Positions 20,701 through 28,675 are shown, counted from the stretch's first letter. The stretch: DNA of 64,000 nt from Chitinophaga sp. YR627 (GCF_900114995.1 NZ_FOUX01000001.1:868001-932000), one strand, 5' to 3'. A program made the numbers and translations. The notes: generated from the letters alone by a model not told the origin.

Positions 20701-23700
20701 AGATCTGTACCGTACTCCTGCGAAGGCGTTTGACGAAGCGGTCTTATGTACAGGAGATCTGGATATGGCATGGCGTACATTCAGACAGTTGTACCTGAGC
20801 TATCGTCGTAATATACTGGATGATGAGGTGGCGAATGTTGGTGCGCCGGCTGGTGTACGTACGGTAAGCAGTCAGGAATTAACTGACGCCCGTAAGTCAC
20901 CACGTTTTAATACAGCGGCGGCGGCTATAAAACAAAACAACTTAAGTTACCTGGGCACTGATAAGACCGAAAAAGAGCTGATAGATTCAATCAATGCATC
21001 ATTGGCTGCTAGTTATGATGCGAACTGCAGGGCTTATGTATCTGCCTGGCTGAAGCAGCTGGCGCCTTGTAAATATGATTCAACAGCCTGGGCTGAATTA
21101 TCCCGGAAACTGATCAGCGTTTGTAAAGAAGGTTCAGATGTCGATCATCCATTAGGTGCAAGTTCTGTAAAGCCTTCAAGCAGTTATAGGTACAGAAGCT
21201 TCCAGGATGTACTGGAAGAATATAACAGTGCGCATGGTATTGACAGTCCGCTGGTATGTAACGGCTATCTGATCACGGCACCGGCGACATATGATAAACA
21301 GCCGGCCTATGGCGACAAGCCTTCCTATACAGGGCCGAATGATTGCGAGTGTAATCAGTTACGCGTACTGCAAACAGAGTATAATCATAGTAAGAAAAGC
21401 AGCGATACCAGTTTTGCGGTTTATCTGAACAGGACCAGAGGAACTTCCTTAAGTCAGGGTCAGTTACAGACTTTGCTGAATGCATGTAATACGTCCGGCA
21501 GTTCCTGTACTTATCTGTCACAGCCGGTTGCTATACCGGTTATTATCCAGTGTAATACCGCGCCTCCCTGTGCGTCCTGTACGGAAGTAAGGGCAGCCTA
21601 TACTGATTATCAGGCGAAATTTCCGGGTATTGTACCTAAGCTGGAAGATGACACAACGAATAACGGGCAGCAGGAGCTGAAGAATCAGCTGTTTGCCGCT
21701 TATATGAATAACAAACTCGGGTTTGCGAAGGAGTATTGGGAATACCTTAATTTCCTGGATACCTGTCAGGCCGGTTTTGCAGCAGACGAAAATGTTTGTC
21801 AGGTAACCGACCGTATTTATAATACCTATATCGATTCCCGCGGCAGAAGTGTGATTATTTCTGACCTTTCCCGTACACCAGATAACGGATTCCTTTTAGG
21901 AGGTATCTTAAAAGGAAAGCAATCTGGTATTATCACTTTTGCATCAGCATCGGGTAATGAAAGGGCATCGGCTGTAGGTCCGACTATTGATCTGGATTCA
22001 ACTGCCTTTATTACAAAAGTGAACGCACACGGTGCGATTGAATGGTCGAAGCAGTATCCGGTAGGAACAAGGGATTATTTTGCCCGTGTGAAGCCTACCC
22101 GTGACGGAGGCATCATTGCGATCGGTGCTGTATGGGGAATAGGACATGACAGTTCTGAAATTCTGATTACAAAGACGAATGCGATCGGTGATGTAAAATG
22201 GAGCCGTAAAATCGGTTTTAATACACAGAATGGAGATACCGGGGTGGATATCCTGGAATTGAGTGACGGGAACTTCGCCTTTTCCGGCAGGTCTAATATC
22301 AATAACGTTGACAGTACCGGTGACTGGATCGTAGGTACACTTGATACAGTTGGTATGGGCGGATGGATCCGGCAGATGGGTAGTTCGAATATCGATGCGA
22401 CCTATTCAATGCTGGAGGACCATGATACGCTGGTGGTAATGGGAAATCTCCTGATGGAACATACGGGGGTGTACCATGACTATGACCTGATCATTGCGAA
22501 ACTCAATAAATACACTGGTGTGACGAACAGGGTGTTCCGGTATGACTTCGGAAGCGCCCCGATCACGAGTGACAGTTATCCGGGTGTTATTGAGAAAACA
22601 CCTGAAGGGTATGTGTTCAGTGCTACTAATGGTTTTGGAAGGAGGGCGGTGAACTCTATCGCCTGGATATCCAATACTGGTACTATCCTCGCTTCGAAAC
22701 AATTTGCCGTCAGGAAGGATACCATTGTTGCCGAGAAAATGCCGATGGCGATCACCAGTGATCTGGGACTTGTCATCGCACAAAATGCATTGACGTCGCC
22801 ACGTACCAGTCTGATACTAAACAGGATCACCCGTGATAGTACGATCGCGTGGTCTGATATGATCATGCTGGATAGTTCTGCTTCCCTGAACAGTATTGTT
22901 CAAAGCGCCAGTGGTGGATTTGTCGGTGTGGGTAGTTATGGAAGAGATGGTTTATTGATGATGACGCCTCCTTCGGGAAGAGTAAATTGTAAGAATACGG
23001 AGATAGCAAATAGTCTGATCTTTCTGAGGGTGACACCTAACAGGAACAGTCCTTTGCCGATCAATATTATACGTGGGGCAGATTCTGTGGTATTGCCCAT
23101 TACGATTACAGCGCTTAACACTGGACTGTCACGTGTTCCTATCTTCTGTGGCGGTATTGACAGTTGTTACAAGATCCGCGGTGGACCGCTTTTATGTGGT
23201 AATGTCAATCCGATATTCAGACCAGTTACTGATAATATCGATAATTGTTCTGATAACGAATACTTTGCTGTCAGCAAGGGAACTGATTTGTATAACGCTT
23301 ATGTAGATTCTGTTAAGAACAGCTTTGGTAATGCGTATGCAGATAGCTGTATGCAGGCGGGGCAGCGTGAGATCTATACGGTAGCTTATAAACTCAGTGA
23401 GTATCATTATACGCTTTATTACTATGACCAGGCCGGTAATCTGGTGAAAACAGTGCCTCCTGCCGGCGTGGTGGTTGATCGTTCTGCTTCCTGGCTCTAT
23501 CGGGTAAGAATGGCAAGAGCGGCTAAACAGTCCCTCAAACCAGCACATACGCTGGTCACTAATTACCGGTACAATACCCTGAATCAGGTAATTGCGCAAC
23601 ATACGCCTGATGCGGGTGTCAGCAATTTCTGGTATGACCGGCTGGGAAGGTTGTCTGTTTCCCAGAATGCAAAACAGCAACCCCTGGCAAGGTATAGTTA

Positions 23701-26356
23701 TACGCAGTATGACTTGTTAGGAAGAACGACGGAAGTGGGAGAGATCGGCAGTAGTGCTGCTATGAGCAATACGATCAGCCGGAGCGCTGCCAGTTTACAG
23801 AGCTGGTTTGTCAATGCCAATAACAGTCGTACACAGATCACACATACTTATTACGATACACGCGTTGACTTCTTTGCACCGGAATTGTTCTTTGCAAAAA
23901 ATCTGAGGAATCGTGTGGCATGGACGGCATTGTTTGATTCTTCACCAGAACAGTTAACGGGTGATTATGCAGTTGGTACTTTCTATAGCTATGACATTCA
24001 TGGTAATGTGGATACCCTCATGCAGGACTATAAGAAAGGTGTGCTGCAGAATTTGCAGAGCCGTTGGAAGAAGGTTGTTTACAAATATGACCTGATCAGC
24101 GGTAAGGTGAACCATGTGGCTTATCAGCCGGGGTATTCAGATGCGGTATATCATCGTTATGGTTATGACGCGGAGAACAGGCTGATAAGTGTGGAAACGA
24201 GTACGGATAGTGTGTACTGGGAGAACGATGCGTTTTACCAGTACTATAAACACGGTCCGCTGGCACGTACTATTCTGGGTCAGCAGCAGGTGCAGGGTAC
24301 AGATTATGCCTATACATTACAAGGTTGGTTGAAGGGTGTGAATAGCACTTCTGCGGGTAGTGACTTTGATATGGGCGTTGATGGGCATTCAGCGGCAAAA
24401 GACGTGTATGGCTTTGCTTTACATTACTATGGAAACAGTGACTACAAGCCGATAGGTCTTAGCCGTCCGTTTGCGTCGGCAACTGGTACCGGGTTTAGTC
24501 CGTTATATAATGGGAACATAGCGGCGATCAGTCAGTCAATTCCGTCAGTAGGTGCTTCCCTGCAATACAGGTATAGCTATGACGTATTGAACAGGTTACA
24601 TGGAATGGTTGCTTATAAAGGGCTTGATTCTGCTACGAATACCTGGAATGCAGTTCAGTTACCGGACTTCAGAGAACAGGTGACTTATGACGCGAATGGT
24701 AATATCCTGACTTACAACCGTAAGGGAGATACCACATTTGCGAAGAAGCACCTGGAGATGGATGATCTGACTTATCATTATAAGACGGGTACCAATAAGC
24801 TTGACTACATTCATGATAGCGTCGATTCTACTTATTATGATGTTGATATCGATCGTCAGTTTGCGGGTAACTACCGGTATGACAGTATAGGTAATCTTAT
24901 CAAGGATAGTACAGCAAAAATTGCTGATATTCAATGGACTGTTTATGGAAAAATAAGCAGCATCACTAAAGAGGATGGTTCCGTCATCAGATATGCTTAT
25001 GACGCCAGTGGTAACAGGGTGAGTAAATATGCCAATGGCGTGTATACATGGTATGTCCGTGATGCGAGTGGTAATGTGATGGCTGTTTATACCCAGGGAG
25101 ATGCCGGGGTTAATGCCGGTAAGCTGACTAAGATAGAATCTGATCTTTATGGATCAAGTCGTTTAGGGCTTAATTTATTGAGTGTCAATATTCAGGATAG
25201 TGCAGCGGTGAATGCTGAGACGATTGTTGGGTTAGGTTCAGGATTTTATACTAATTTCACGAGAGGAGGAAAGATCTTTGAATTAACGAACCATCTTGGG
25301 AACGTACTGGCTACGGTAAGTGATAAGAGATGGTGGCAGTCGGGGAACGCGGTCGCGGATGTGGTTTCGGCGCAGGAGTATTATCCTTTTGGGATGTTGA
25401 TGCCGGGGAGAGGGTTTAGAGCAGGGGGTTATCGTTATGGGTTTAATGGGAAGGAGAATGATAATGAGGTGAAGGGTGAGGGGAATCAGCAGGATTATGG
25501 AATGCGGGTGTATGATCCGAGAGTTGGGAAGTTCTTGAGTGTGGATCCGTTGACTGGAAAATATCCTGAGTTAACGCCGTATCAGTTTGCAAGTAATAGA
25601 CCTATCGACGGAATAGATAAGGATGGAAAAGAATGGAGTACTACGGAAATTTTTGACGCAAATACAGGTATAACAACAATAAATTATCACTTAACTTTAA
25701 AAATCTCCAAAGGTATTTTATCCGATGATGATGTCAATACTATTGTTCGAGATGCACAGAATTATATGAAGTCTGCCTTGACTGCATCTGGTGGCTTGAA
25801 CACTATGTATGACGTTTCCTATGAATATACATTAATTGAAAAGACAAGTATAGAGACAGAGAAAGAGAAGAGCCTAGTGATTGATTTCGGTGATTTTCGT
25901 GCAAAGAATATTGCTCAGTGGAAGTCTGGACAACAGATTACACTAGGGAACAATAAGTCAGATACACAAAAAGGGCTAATTGAGATTAGCACGTTTGACC
26001 TAATAAGTATTGACGTCAAAGCAGGAAAACTTAATTTTTCTCAAATCTCTAATAATCTGTTGTCTTTAATTGTGAACCATGAATTAGGGCATGGAGCTAG
26101 ACTGAGCCATCCGTTTTCTGAGCGAATCCCTGATATAGCACAATATCTTACTGATGTGAATGGCAAGATTTTAAAAGATGAGAAAGGCGTTCCTCAAAGG
26201 AGCAGTGTTCCCGATGAAACAATAAAACGAAATTTCATGAATACAGGAGAAAATATAGCTTTACCACCTTCAAATCTCTCAGATATTAAAGAAATGACAC
26301 CTGGACAGAATGGATGGTTTCATAAAGTAATTAAATTTGAACAGAAGAAGATATGA
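17795..26356 (+). CDS. Giant secreted RHS-repeat toxin with C-terminal metallopeptidase-like tip
   Basis: The 2853-aa protein has a signal peptide that fits best from the in-frame ATG at 17831 (MSAVKK, ending AGRAQS); the ATGA-coupled start at 17795 would add 12 residues. Domains in order: beta-sandwich region; DUF6443-like segment from ~residue 330 (YYDGSLRGRQTVTKDN); Cys-containing helical middle (~690-1340); beta-propeller-like 'DGG..A.G' repeats (~1340-1755); RHS/YD repeats (~1860-2520); RHS-associated core (YYPFGMLMPGR ... YDPRVGKFLSVDPLTGKYP, ~2527-2600); then a 239-aa variable tip from ~2615. The tip holds H2762-E-L-G-H2766-G-A-R-L-S-H2772, a zinc-peptidase motif. The tip DNA is visibly more AT-rich than the core, as expected for an exchanged module. 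No T6SS, VgrG or PAAR gene is in the window, and the signal peptide argues for Sec export. Confidence 0.85.
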   Translation: MSPFLLSLDTLIMSAVKKITRYRTAALMCLLLVMTLAGRAQSVVTLKTMLDGAKGQLAKDSFAVVPDSIYFGADRIPSLERVENVRNIVTLKINEYTTTPLPATFKATAVVRIIYTKPDNQIDSIEKTLSVNHADTGKYISRSSYVFNNAHHVTAKIVSLTITGATNVQPFLLLDNEMQVSPVYKLSCTTDAVRGFSSIAVNAASELHVTWNQLIGADVYDLEWTYIDSSAVSRYGNPIDTRLLFKNNASRVTIADLSYDIPLLYDKKGMLYLRVRGVQEKANNVRIETPWSTESGGLGSFAYDGHQDSLNWQVTTSFAEEGKRKSVIQYYDGSLRGRQTVTKDNTTKTTVVGESFYDYQGRPVVQVMPAPTLSTIIKYTPGFNKGINSPEYDKGQYDTLPTPAAFLTASANAMSTQSGANQYYSPDNPDTSGFNRFIPDAEGYAFMETSYTQDNTGRISRQSGVGPVFRLGSHHETEYFYGSPGEGDLDALFGTDAGDKSHYFKNMVRDANGQYSVSYVDMHGRTIATALAGKPDNSVLSDISSYKEEDITDTLSHTGSNVVKDLTLENRQSQLVTIDGNYAFRYKLKAPVIRFNGCNQQLCFNGVYDLEITITDDAYNQRIGGAPLKFVFRNYNLDSIRADCSIAPRDFDETFNVWLPRGNYEITKQLTINQHALALYRDSIFMKQDTCVTLEKLIQQQRTLLAQAQCVPDCKSCTDSVGTWETFWAKYPDRIGQSAADSSSYKAQALADYAQAIAACDALCKDTTAVNELRASLLADVSAPSGQYADVSDTTSIFSVFYRKNNMSLPAYQRTDIVYKDEAGLPDMVYNDETQTYVLPQQLSPAVFAAKFKVSWAEALLPFHPEYYKFQAYLQRKPAYDWGRKLESIDDYATAKAQGYLNPIASNAFPFTIANANKDPLADRDALVAGKLYQALSSYNNEGDPAKLLSMWSAATIMIKCDQVIPVCTDLYRTPAKAFDEAVLCTGDLDMAWRTFRQLYLSYRRNILDDEVANVGAPAGVRTVSSQELTDARKSPRFNTAAAAIKQNNLSYLGTDKTEKELIDSINASLAASYDANCRAYVSAWLKQLAPCKYDSTAWAELSRKLISVCKEGSDVDHPLGASSVKPSSSYRYRSFQDVLEEYNSAHGIDSPLVCNGYLITAPATYDKQPAYGDKPSYTGPNDCECNQLRVLQTEYNHSKKSSDTSFAVYLNRTRGTSLSQGQLQTLLNACNTSGSSCTYLSQPVAIPVIIQCNTAPPCASCTEVRAAYTDYQAKFPGIVPKLEDDTTNNGQQELKNQLFAAYMNNKLGFAKEYWEYLNFLDTCQAGFAADENVCQVTDRIYNTYIDSRGRSVIISDLSRTPDNGFLLGGILKGKQSGIITFASASGNERASAVGPTIDLDSTAFITKVNAHGAIEWSKQYPVGTRDYFARVKPTRDGGIIAIGAVWGIGHDSSEILITKTNAIGDVKWSRKIGFNTQNGDTGVDILELSDGNFAFSGRSNINNVDSTGDWIVGTLDTVGMGGWIRQMGSSNIDATYSMLEDHDTLVVMGNLLMEHTGVYHDYDLIIAKLNKYTGVTNRVFRYDFGSAPITSDSYPGVIEKTPEGYVFSATNGFGRRAVNSIAWISNTGTILASKQFAVRKDTIVAEKMPMAITSDLGLVIAQNALTSPRTSLILNRITRDSTIAWSDMIMLDSSASLNSIVQSASGGFVGVGSYGRDGLLMMTPPSGRVNCKNTEIANSLIFLRVTPNRNSPLPINIIRGADSVVLPITITALNTGLSRVPIFCGGIDSCYKIRGGPLLCGNVNPIFRPVTDNIDNCSDNEYFAVSKGTDLYNAYVDSVKNSFGNAYADSCMQAGQREIYTVAYKLSEYHYTLYYYDQAGNLVKTVPPAGVVVDRSASWLYRVRMARAAKQSLKPAHTLVTNYRYNTLNQVIAQHTPDAGVSNFWYDRLGRLSVSQNAKQQPLARYSYTQYDLLGRTTEVGEIGSSAAMSNTISRSAASLQSWFVNANNSRTQITHTYYDTRVDFFAPELFFAKNLRNRVAWTALFDSSPEQLTGDYAVGTFYSYDIHGNVDTLMQDYKKGVLQNLQSRWKKVVYKYDLISGKVNHVAYQPGYSDAVYHRYGYDAENRLISVETSTDSVYWENDAFYQYYKHGPLARTILGQQQVQGTDYAYTLQGWLKGVNSTSAGSDFDMGVDGHSAAKDVYGFALHYYGNSDYKPIGLSRPFASATGTGFSPLYNGNIAAISQSIPSVGASLQYRYSYDVLNRLHGMVAYKGLDSATNTWNAVQLPDFREQVTYDANGNILTYNRKGDTTFAKKHLEMDDLTYHYKTGTNKLDYIHDSVDSTYYDVDIDRQFAGNYRYDSIGNLIKDSTAKIADIQWTVYGKISSITKEDGSVIRYAYDASGNRVSKYANGVYTWYVRDASGNVMAVYTQGDAGVNAGKLTKIESDLYGSSRLGLNLLSVNIQDSAAVNAETIVGLGSGFYTNFTRGGKIFELTNHLGNVLATVSDKRWWQSGNAVADVVSAQEYYPFGMLMPGRGFRAGGYRYGFNGKENDNEVKGEGNQQDYGMRVYDPRVGKFLSVDPLTGKYPELTPYQFASNRPIDGIDKDGKEWSTTEIFDANTGITTINYHLTLKISKGILSDDDVNTIVRDAQNYMKSALTASGGLNTMYDVSYEYTLIEKTSIETEKEKSLVIDFGDFRAKNIAQWKSGQQITLGNNKSDTQKGLIEISTFDLISIDVKAGKLNFSQISNNLLSLIVNHELGHGARLSHPFSERIPDIAQYLTDVNGKILKDEKGVPQRSSVPDETIKRNFMNTGENIALPPSNLSDIKEMTPGQNGWFHKVIKFEQKKI

Positions 26357-26826
26357 GTCGTATAATTTTTTTGTCGTTTATCTTGATTTTAGGAGTACAA
26401 TTCTCGTATTGTCAAGTGCCCCGTAAATTGGTTGATTCAAGCATGGTAAATTTGGTGGTAGATACTACTTCTTTTCAAGAAGTAGGGGATGATGATTATA
26501 GAGTTAACATATATATGGTTGGTTTCTATAATAATGATAAAGTTGAGTTGTATAGAGGAAGTGTTAAGATTTCTTCGTGTATTGCGACTACTTTTAGTGA
26601 TGAGTTTATAAATGAGCCTTTCGCAAAATGTAAAGATTTTAGATTGGTTATTGGGAGAAGAAAAAATAGGCAATATAAAATTATTTTCAACGGAGAAAAG
26701 ATAGCAGTTCCACTAGTATATGGGTATGGTATATTAACAATTGAAATAAATTATGACAGAGTTAAGCGTACGGTACTTAAGTCAAAATTTACATATAGTA
26801 ATCGGATTTTGCCCAAGCACTTTTGA
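26353..26826 (+). CDS. Candidate immunity protein to the RHS metallopeptidase tip, exported
   Basis: The 157-aa product starts inside the toxin stop codon (ATGA overlap). It carries a signal peptide (MSRIIFLSFILILGVQFSYCQ, hydrophobic core at residues 4-17, cleavage before Q). The mature part is beta-rich and basic at the end, with no named family. Position directly after the toxin tip is the standard place for the cognate immunity gene. The signal peptide would place it in the periplasm or on the outer membrane, implying that the toxin acts outside the cytoplasm. A terminator follows at 26882. The immunity role is inferred from position. Confidence 0.6.
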   Translation: MSRIIFLSFILILGVQFSYCQVPRKLVDSSMVNLVVDTTSFQEVGDDDYRVNIYMVGFYNNDKVELYRGSVKISSCIATTFSDEFINEPFAKCKDFRLVIGRRKNRQYKIIFNGEKIAVPLVYGYGILTIEINYDRVKRTVLKSKFTYSNRILPKHF

Positions 26827-26881
26827 TTGAAAATATGATTATCTAGTTTTCTAATAATCTGTCTCAAATTTTACATAAAAC

Positions 26882-26922
26882 GAAGCCGTCCCCAATTTTT
26901 TGAGGCGGCTTCTTGTTTTTTT
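26882..26922 (+). terminator. Rho-independent terminator of the RHS operon
   Basis: The stem GAAGCCG / CGGCTTC, extended by G-C and G-T pairs, is followed by TTGTTTTTTT. It lies 56 bp after the putative immunity gene. Confidence 0.8.
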
Positions 26923-27044
26923 AAGCTATAGAGAGATGATTTACTCGTTGTCGCTAGTATTGATAGATAAAGATTAGTATATAATAGCTTATTTGAGGTA
27001 TTGTAGATCGGAAGAGATGTCCTTGATGCAGAGGCAAAGGTTGG

Positions 27045-27137
27045 GATTATCGTTATGGGTTCAATGGTAAGGAGAATGATAATGAGGTGAAGGGAGGGGC
27101 GAGTCAGCAAGATTATCTAGAAGGTAAAAGAGCCTAA
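27045..27137 (+). pseudogene. Orphan RHS-core fragment left by cassette turnover
   Basis: The reading frame DYRYGFNGKENDNEVKG followed by GASQQDYLEGKRA and a stop nearly copies the RHS-associated core at 25427-25500 of the large gene. It has no start and no upstream RHS body; a stop lies 7 codons before it. Such stubs mark the join where a displaced toxin tip once began and could allow recombination back into the full gene. Confidence 0.85.
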
Positions 27138-27202
27138 AATATATGTAGCGGTTAGACTTCAGTCGGTAAGGTATTCAATATGCGGTAAATAAATTATAAA
27201 TT

Positions 27203-27529
27203 ATGAAACTTGTGGATTTGGTTCATTATTTTAAAAATGATGGTTCTTATGAGGAGTTTTGTCGTTCTCAATCACTGGAATTAGAATCAGAAGTTATAGA
27301 AGTGTATATGGAAAAGCCATTTGATTTAAATAAGGAGATTGCTTTTTTTGAAATTGAGAAAACAGAAGGCAAGGTTGAATACCATTTTAAAGAGATGAAA
27401 TATTTTAATCTGTTTGATTTTTATTATTTTTTAGATACGATTGAAGAGTCAAAAAATAGTGAGAATAAAACGTTGACTGATATCCAAATAGCTAATGTGT
27501 TATTGACATATGGAAGAGATGACGCATAA
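27203..27529 (+). CDS. Small acidic protein, probable orphan immunity protein
   Basis: The 108-aa product is strongly acidic, has no signal peptide, and is rich in Glu and aromatic residues (YFNLFDFYYFLDTIEES). It resembles no family I can name. It lies 65 bp after the RHS-core stub, where an orphan toxin/immunity cassette would keep its immunity gene. The DNA is AT-rich, unlike the RHS genes. The function is inferred from composition and position only. Confidence 0.5.
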   Translation: MKLVDLVHYFKNDGSYEEFCRSQSLELESEVIEVYMEKPFDLNKEIAFFEIEKTEGKVEYHFKEMKYFNLFDFYYFLDTIEESKNSENKTLTDIQIANVLLTYGRDDA

Positions 27530-27579
27530 GGTTTTAATTTTATTTTAGGTGCAAAGTTTTTAATGCAATAAATCTCTAG

Positions 27580-27732
27580 TTACTAAGGCTGGATTTTTAT
27601 CTATTGAGAAATACTTTTGGTAGTTACTTACCTACAGCCTTAAATAACGTATTTAGCTCATGGGGATCTGCTTATGGAGTCGGAGGGAATCGAACCCATG
27701 TCCAGGCTATCGGTCGTCATGGGCATGTATAA
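27580..27732 (+). pseudogene. Start-less reading-frame remnant, possible decayed toxin tip
   Basis: A 50-codon open frame after a stop codon reads NTFGSYLPTALNNVFSSWGS then AYGVGGNRTHVQAIGRHGHV and stop. It has no ATG and no full-length counterpart here. Its protein-like composition and its place between two immunity-like genes suggest a decayed toxin C-terminus, but I recognise no toxin family. Confidence 0.35.
27675..27703 (-). other. tmRNA/tRNA 3'-end-like scar (possible attachment-site remnant)
   Basis: On the minus strand this reads GGAC, then ATGGG-TTCGATT-CCCTC, then CGACTCCA: the GGAC + T-arm + acceptor layout of a tmRNA 3' end. The T-stem has only three good pairs and nothing resembles the 5' half of a tmRNA nearby, so it is at best a fragment. 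A second T-loop-like string (GAGTTCGATGCC) lies on the + strand near 27768. Confidence 0.3.
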
Positions 27733-27886
27733 ACATAAAGCATACTTGAATGCCTGGAGATTACGAGTTCGATGCCAGTTTTTTCTACAGGTTTTTTTAA
27801 TGCATAATTAAATATTTAAAAATGAATGGGCTGGCGACTAAACCATTAAATGGTGGAAGTACAGAGATTACATCGGATACTAGATA

Positions 27887-28036
27887 ATGGTGTCAGATTT
27901 AACACAAGAAGGATATTTACCTATAAAAACAGTCTATGATAAATGGATGGACAAAGTTGTGGAAGGGAAAGTGTCAACTGATAACTATAAATTATTAGAT
28001 AAGGCGTTGAAGAAGATAAGATATACTAAATACTAA
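27887..28036 (+). pseudogene. 49-codon remnant, likely C-terminus of a lost toxin tip
   Basis: The frame MVSDLTQEGYLPIKTVYDKW then MDKVVEGKVSTDNYKLLDKA and LKKIRYTKY ends 49 bp before the next immunity-like gene. A preceding out-of-frame piece (NGLATKPLNGGSTEITSDTR, from about 27822) stops just before it, as expected of one ORF broken by a frameshift. It could also be a real very small gene. Family unknown. Confidence 0.4.
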
Positions 28037-28085
28037 AAACAAAAATTGAGAATAGAGAGTACTTAACCGATAAACACTGTATTAG

Positions 28086-28478
28086 ATGGAAAATCAACTG
28101 CAGGAGATTGAAAATGAGATAATAATAAAACAGAAGATTATTTGTGAACAATATGGAGCTTTATATGTGCCGTCATCCTTTGATAAAATAATCGGTGTGG
28201 CAATAGAAACTTTAGGTAATAGAGCGAAAATGCCTATAAATGGATTAAGACATCCTATTGAGTCTGTTCAATCAACCAATTGGTACATATGGGGCGGCGA
28301 ATACTCAGAAGTAAATGATTTTTTTAAGCCAGTGCATACCAGCCATTTATTGGAGCTATGCCCTCAGGCACTGCGCTATTTAGGCTTGCCGCCTGGATGG
28401 CGGTTTTTGTTTGATGACAAGCAATATGAGGACGTTTGGTATGATGAGGGCTTATTGTTTTCGTCGCTTATTCCTTAA
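28086..28478 (+). CDS. Imm33-like immunity protein
   Basis: The 130-aa product has no signal peptide. The end LPPGWRFLFDDKQYEDVWYD with following LL matches what I recall of the Imm33 immunity domain (GWRFL ... YEDVWYD). The middle has NWYIWGGEYS and a helix LLELCPQALRYLG. Such proteins bind and block a specific cytoplasmic toxin. The upstream 49-codon remnant may be what is left of its toxin. It is an orphan in the array downstream of the RHS operon. Confidence 0.6.
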   Translation: MENQLQEIENEIIIKQKIICEQYGALYVPSSFDKIIGVAIETLGNRAKMPINGLRHPIESVQSTNWYIWGGEYSEVNDFFKPVHTSHLLELCPQALRYLGLPPGWRFLFDDKQYEDVWYDEGLLFSSLIP

Positions 28479-28522
28479 CGATATTCTGTTGATACTTCAC
28501 CTTGATAAGCAATAATAATAAC

Positions 28523-28675
28523 ATGAAATAAGATGAGTTATTAAGTAGTGTTGTAGAGGCAAATAACCTTAGTCTGGTTAAAGATCTAATAGGTGACGGA
28601 CATAATATTAATGAGAAAGATAAATATGGATACTCAGCATTACACGTAGCGAAAGCATCAATAAACCAACTGTGA
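28523..28675 (+). pseudogene. Broken ankyrin-repeat gene (in-frame stop at codon 3)
   Basis: ATG-AAA-TAA is followed in the same frame by DELLSSVVEANNLSLVKDLI, then GDGHNINEKDKYGYSALHVA and KASINQL, and a stop. This is one and a half clear ankyrin repeats (LI..G..IN..DKYGYSALHVA). The early stop and truncated end make it a pseudogene. Ankyrin proteins are common immunity proteins in polymorphic toxin loci. Its TGA overlaps the GTG start of the next gene. Confidence 0.75.

Noticed and set aside
9339..26356. T6SS-delivered RHS effector or classical ABC Tc toxin
   Set aside because: No VgrG, PAAR, Hcp or Tc-A-like gene is present, and all three proteins have Sec signal peptides.
26871..27110. 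Minus-strand 79-codon frame after the RHS operon
   Set aside because: It covers the terminator and the RHS-core stub on the opposite strand; not protein-like.
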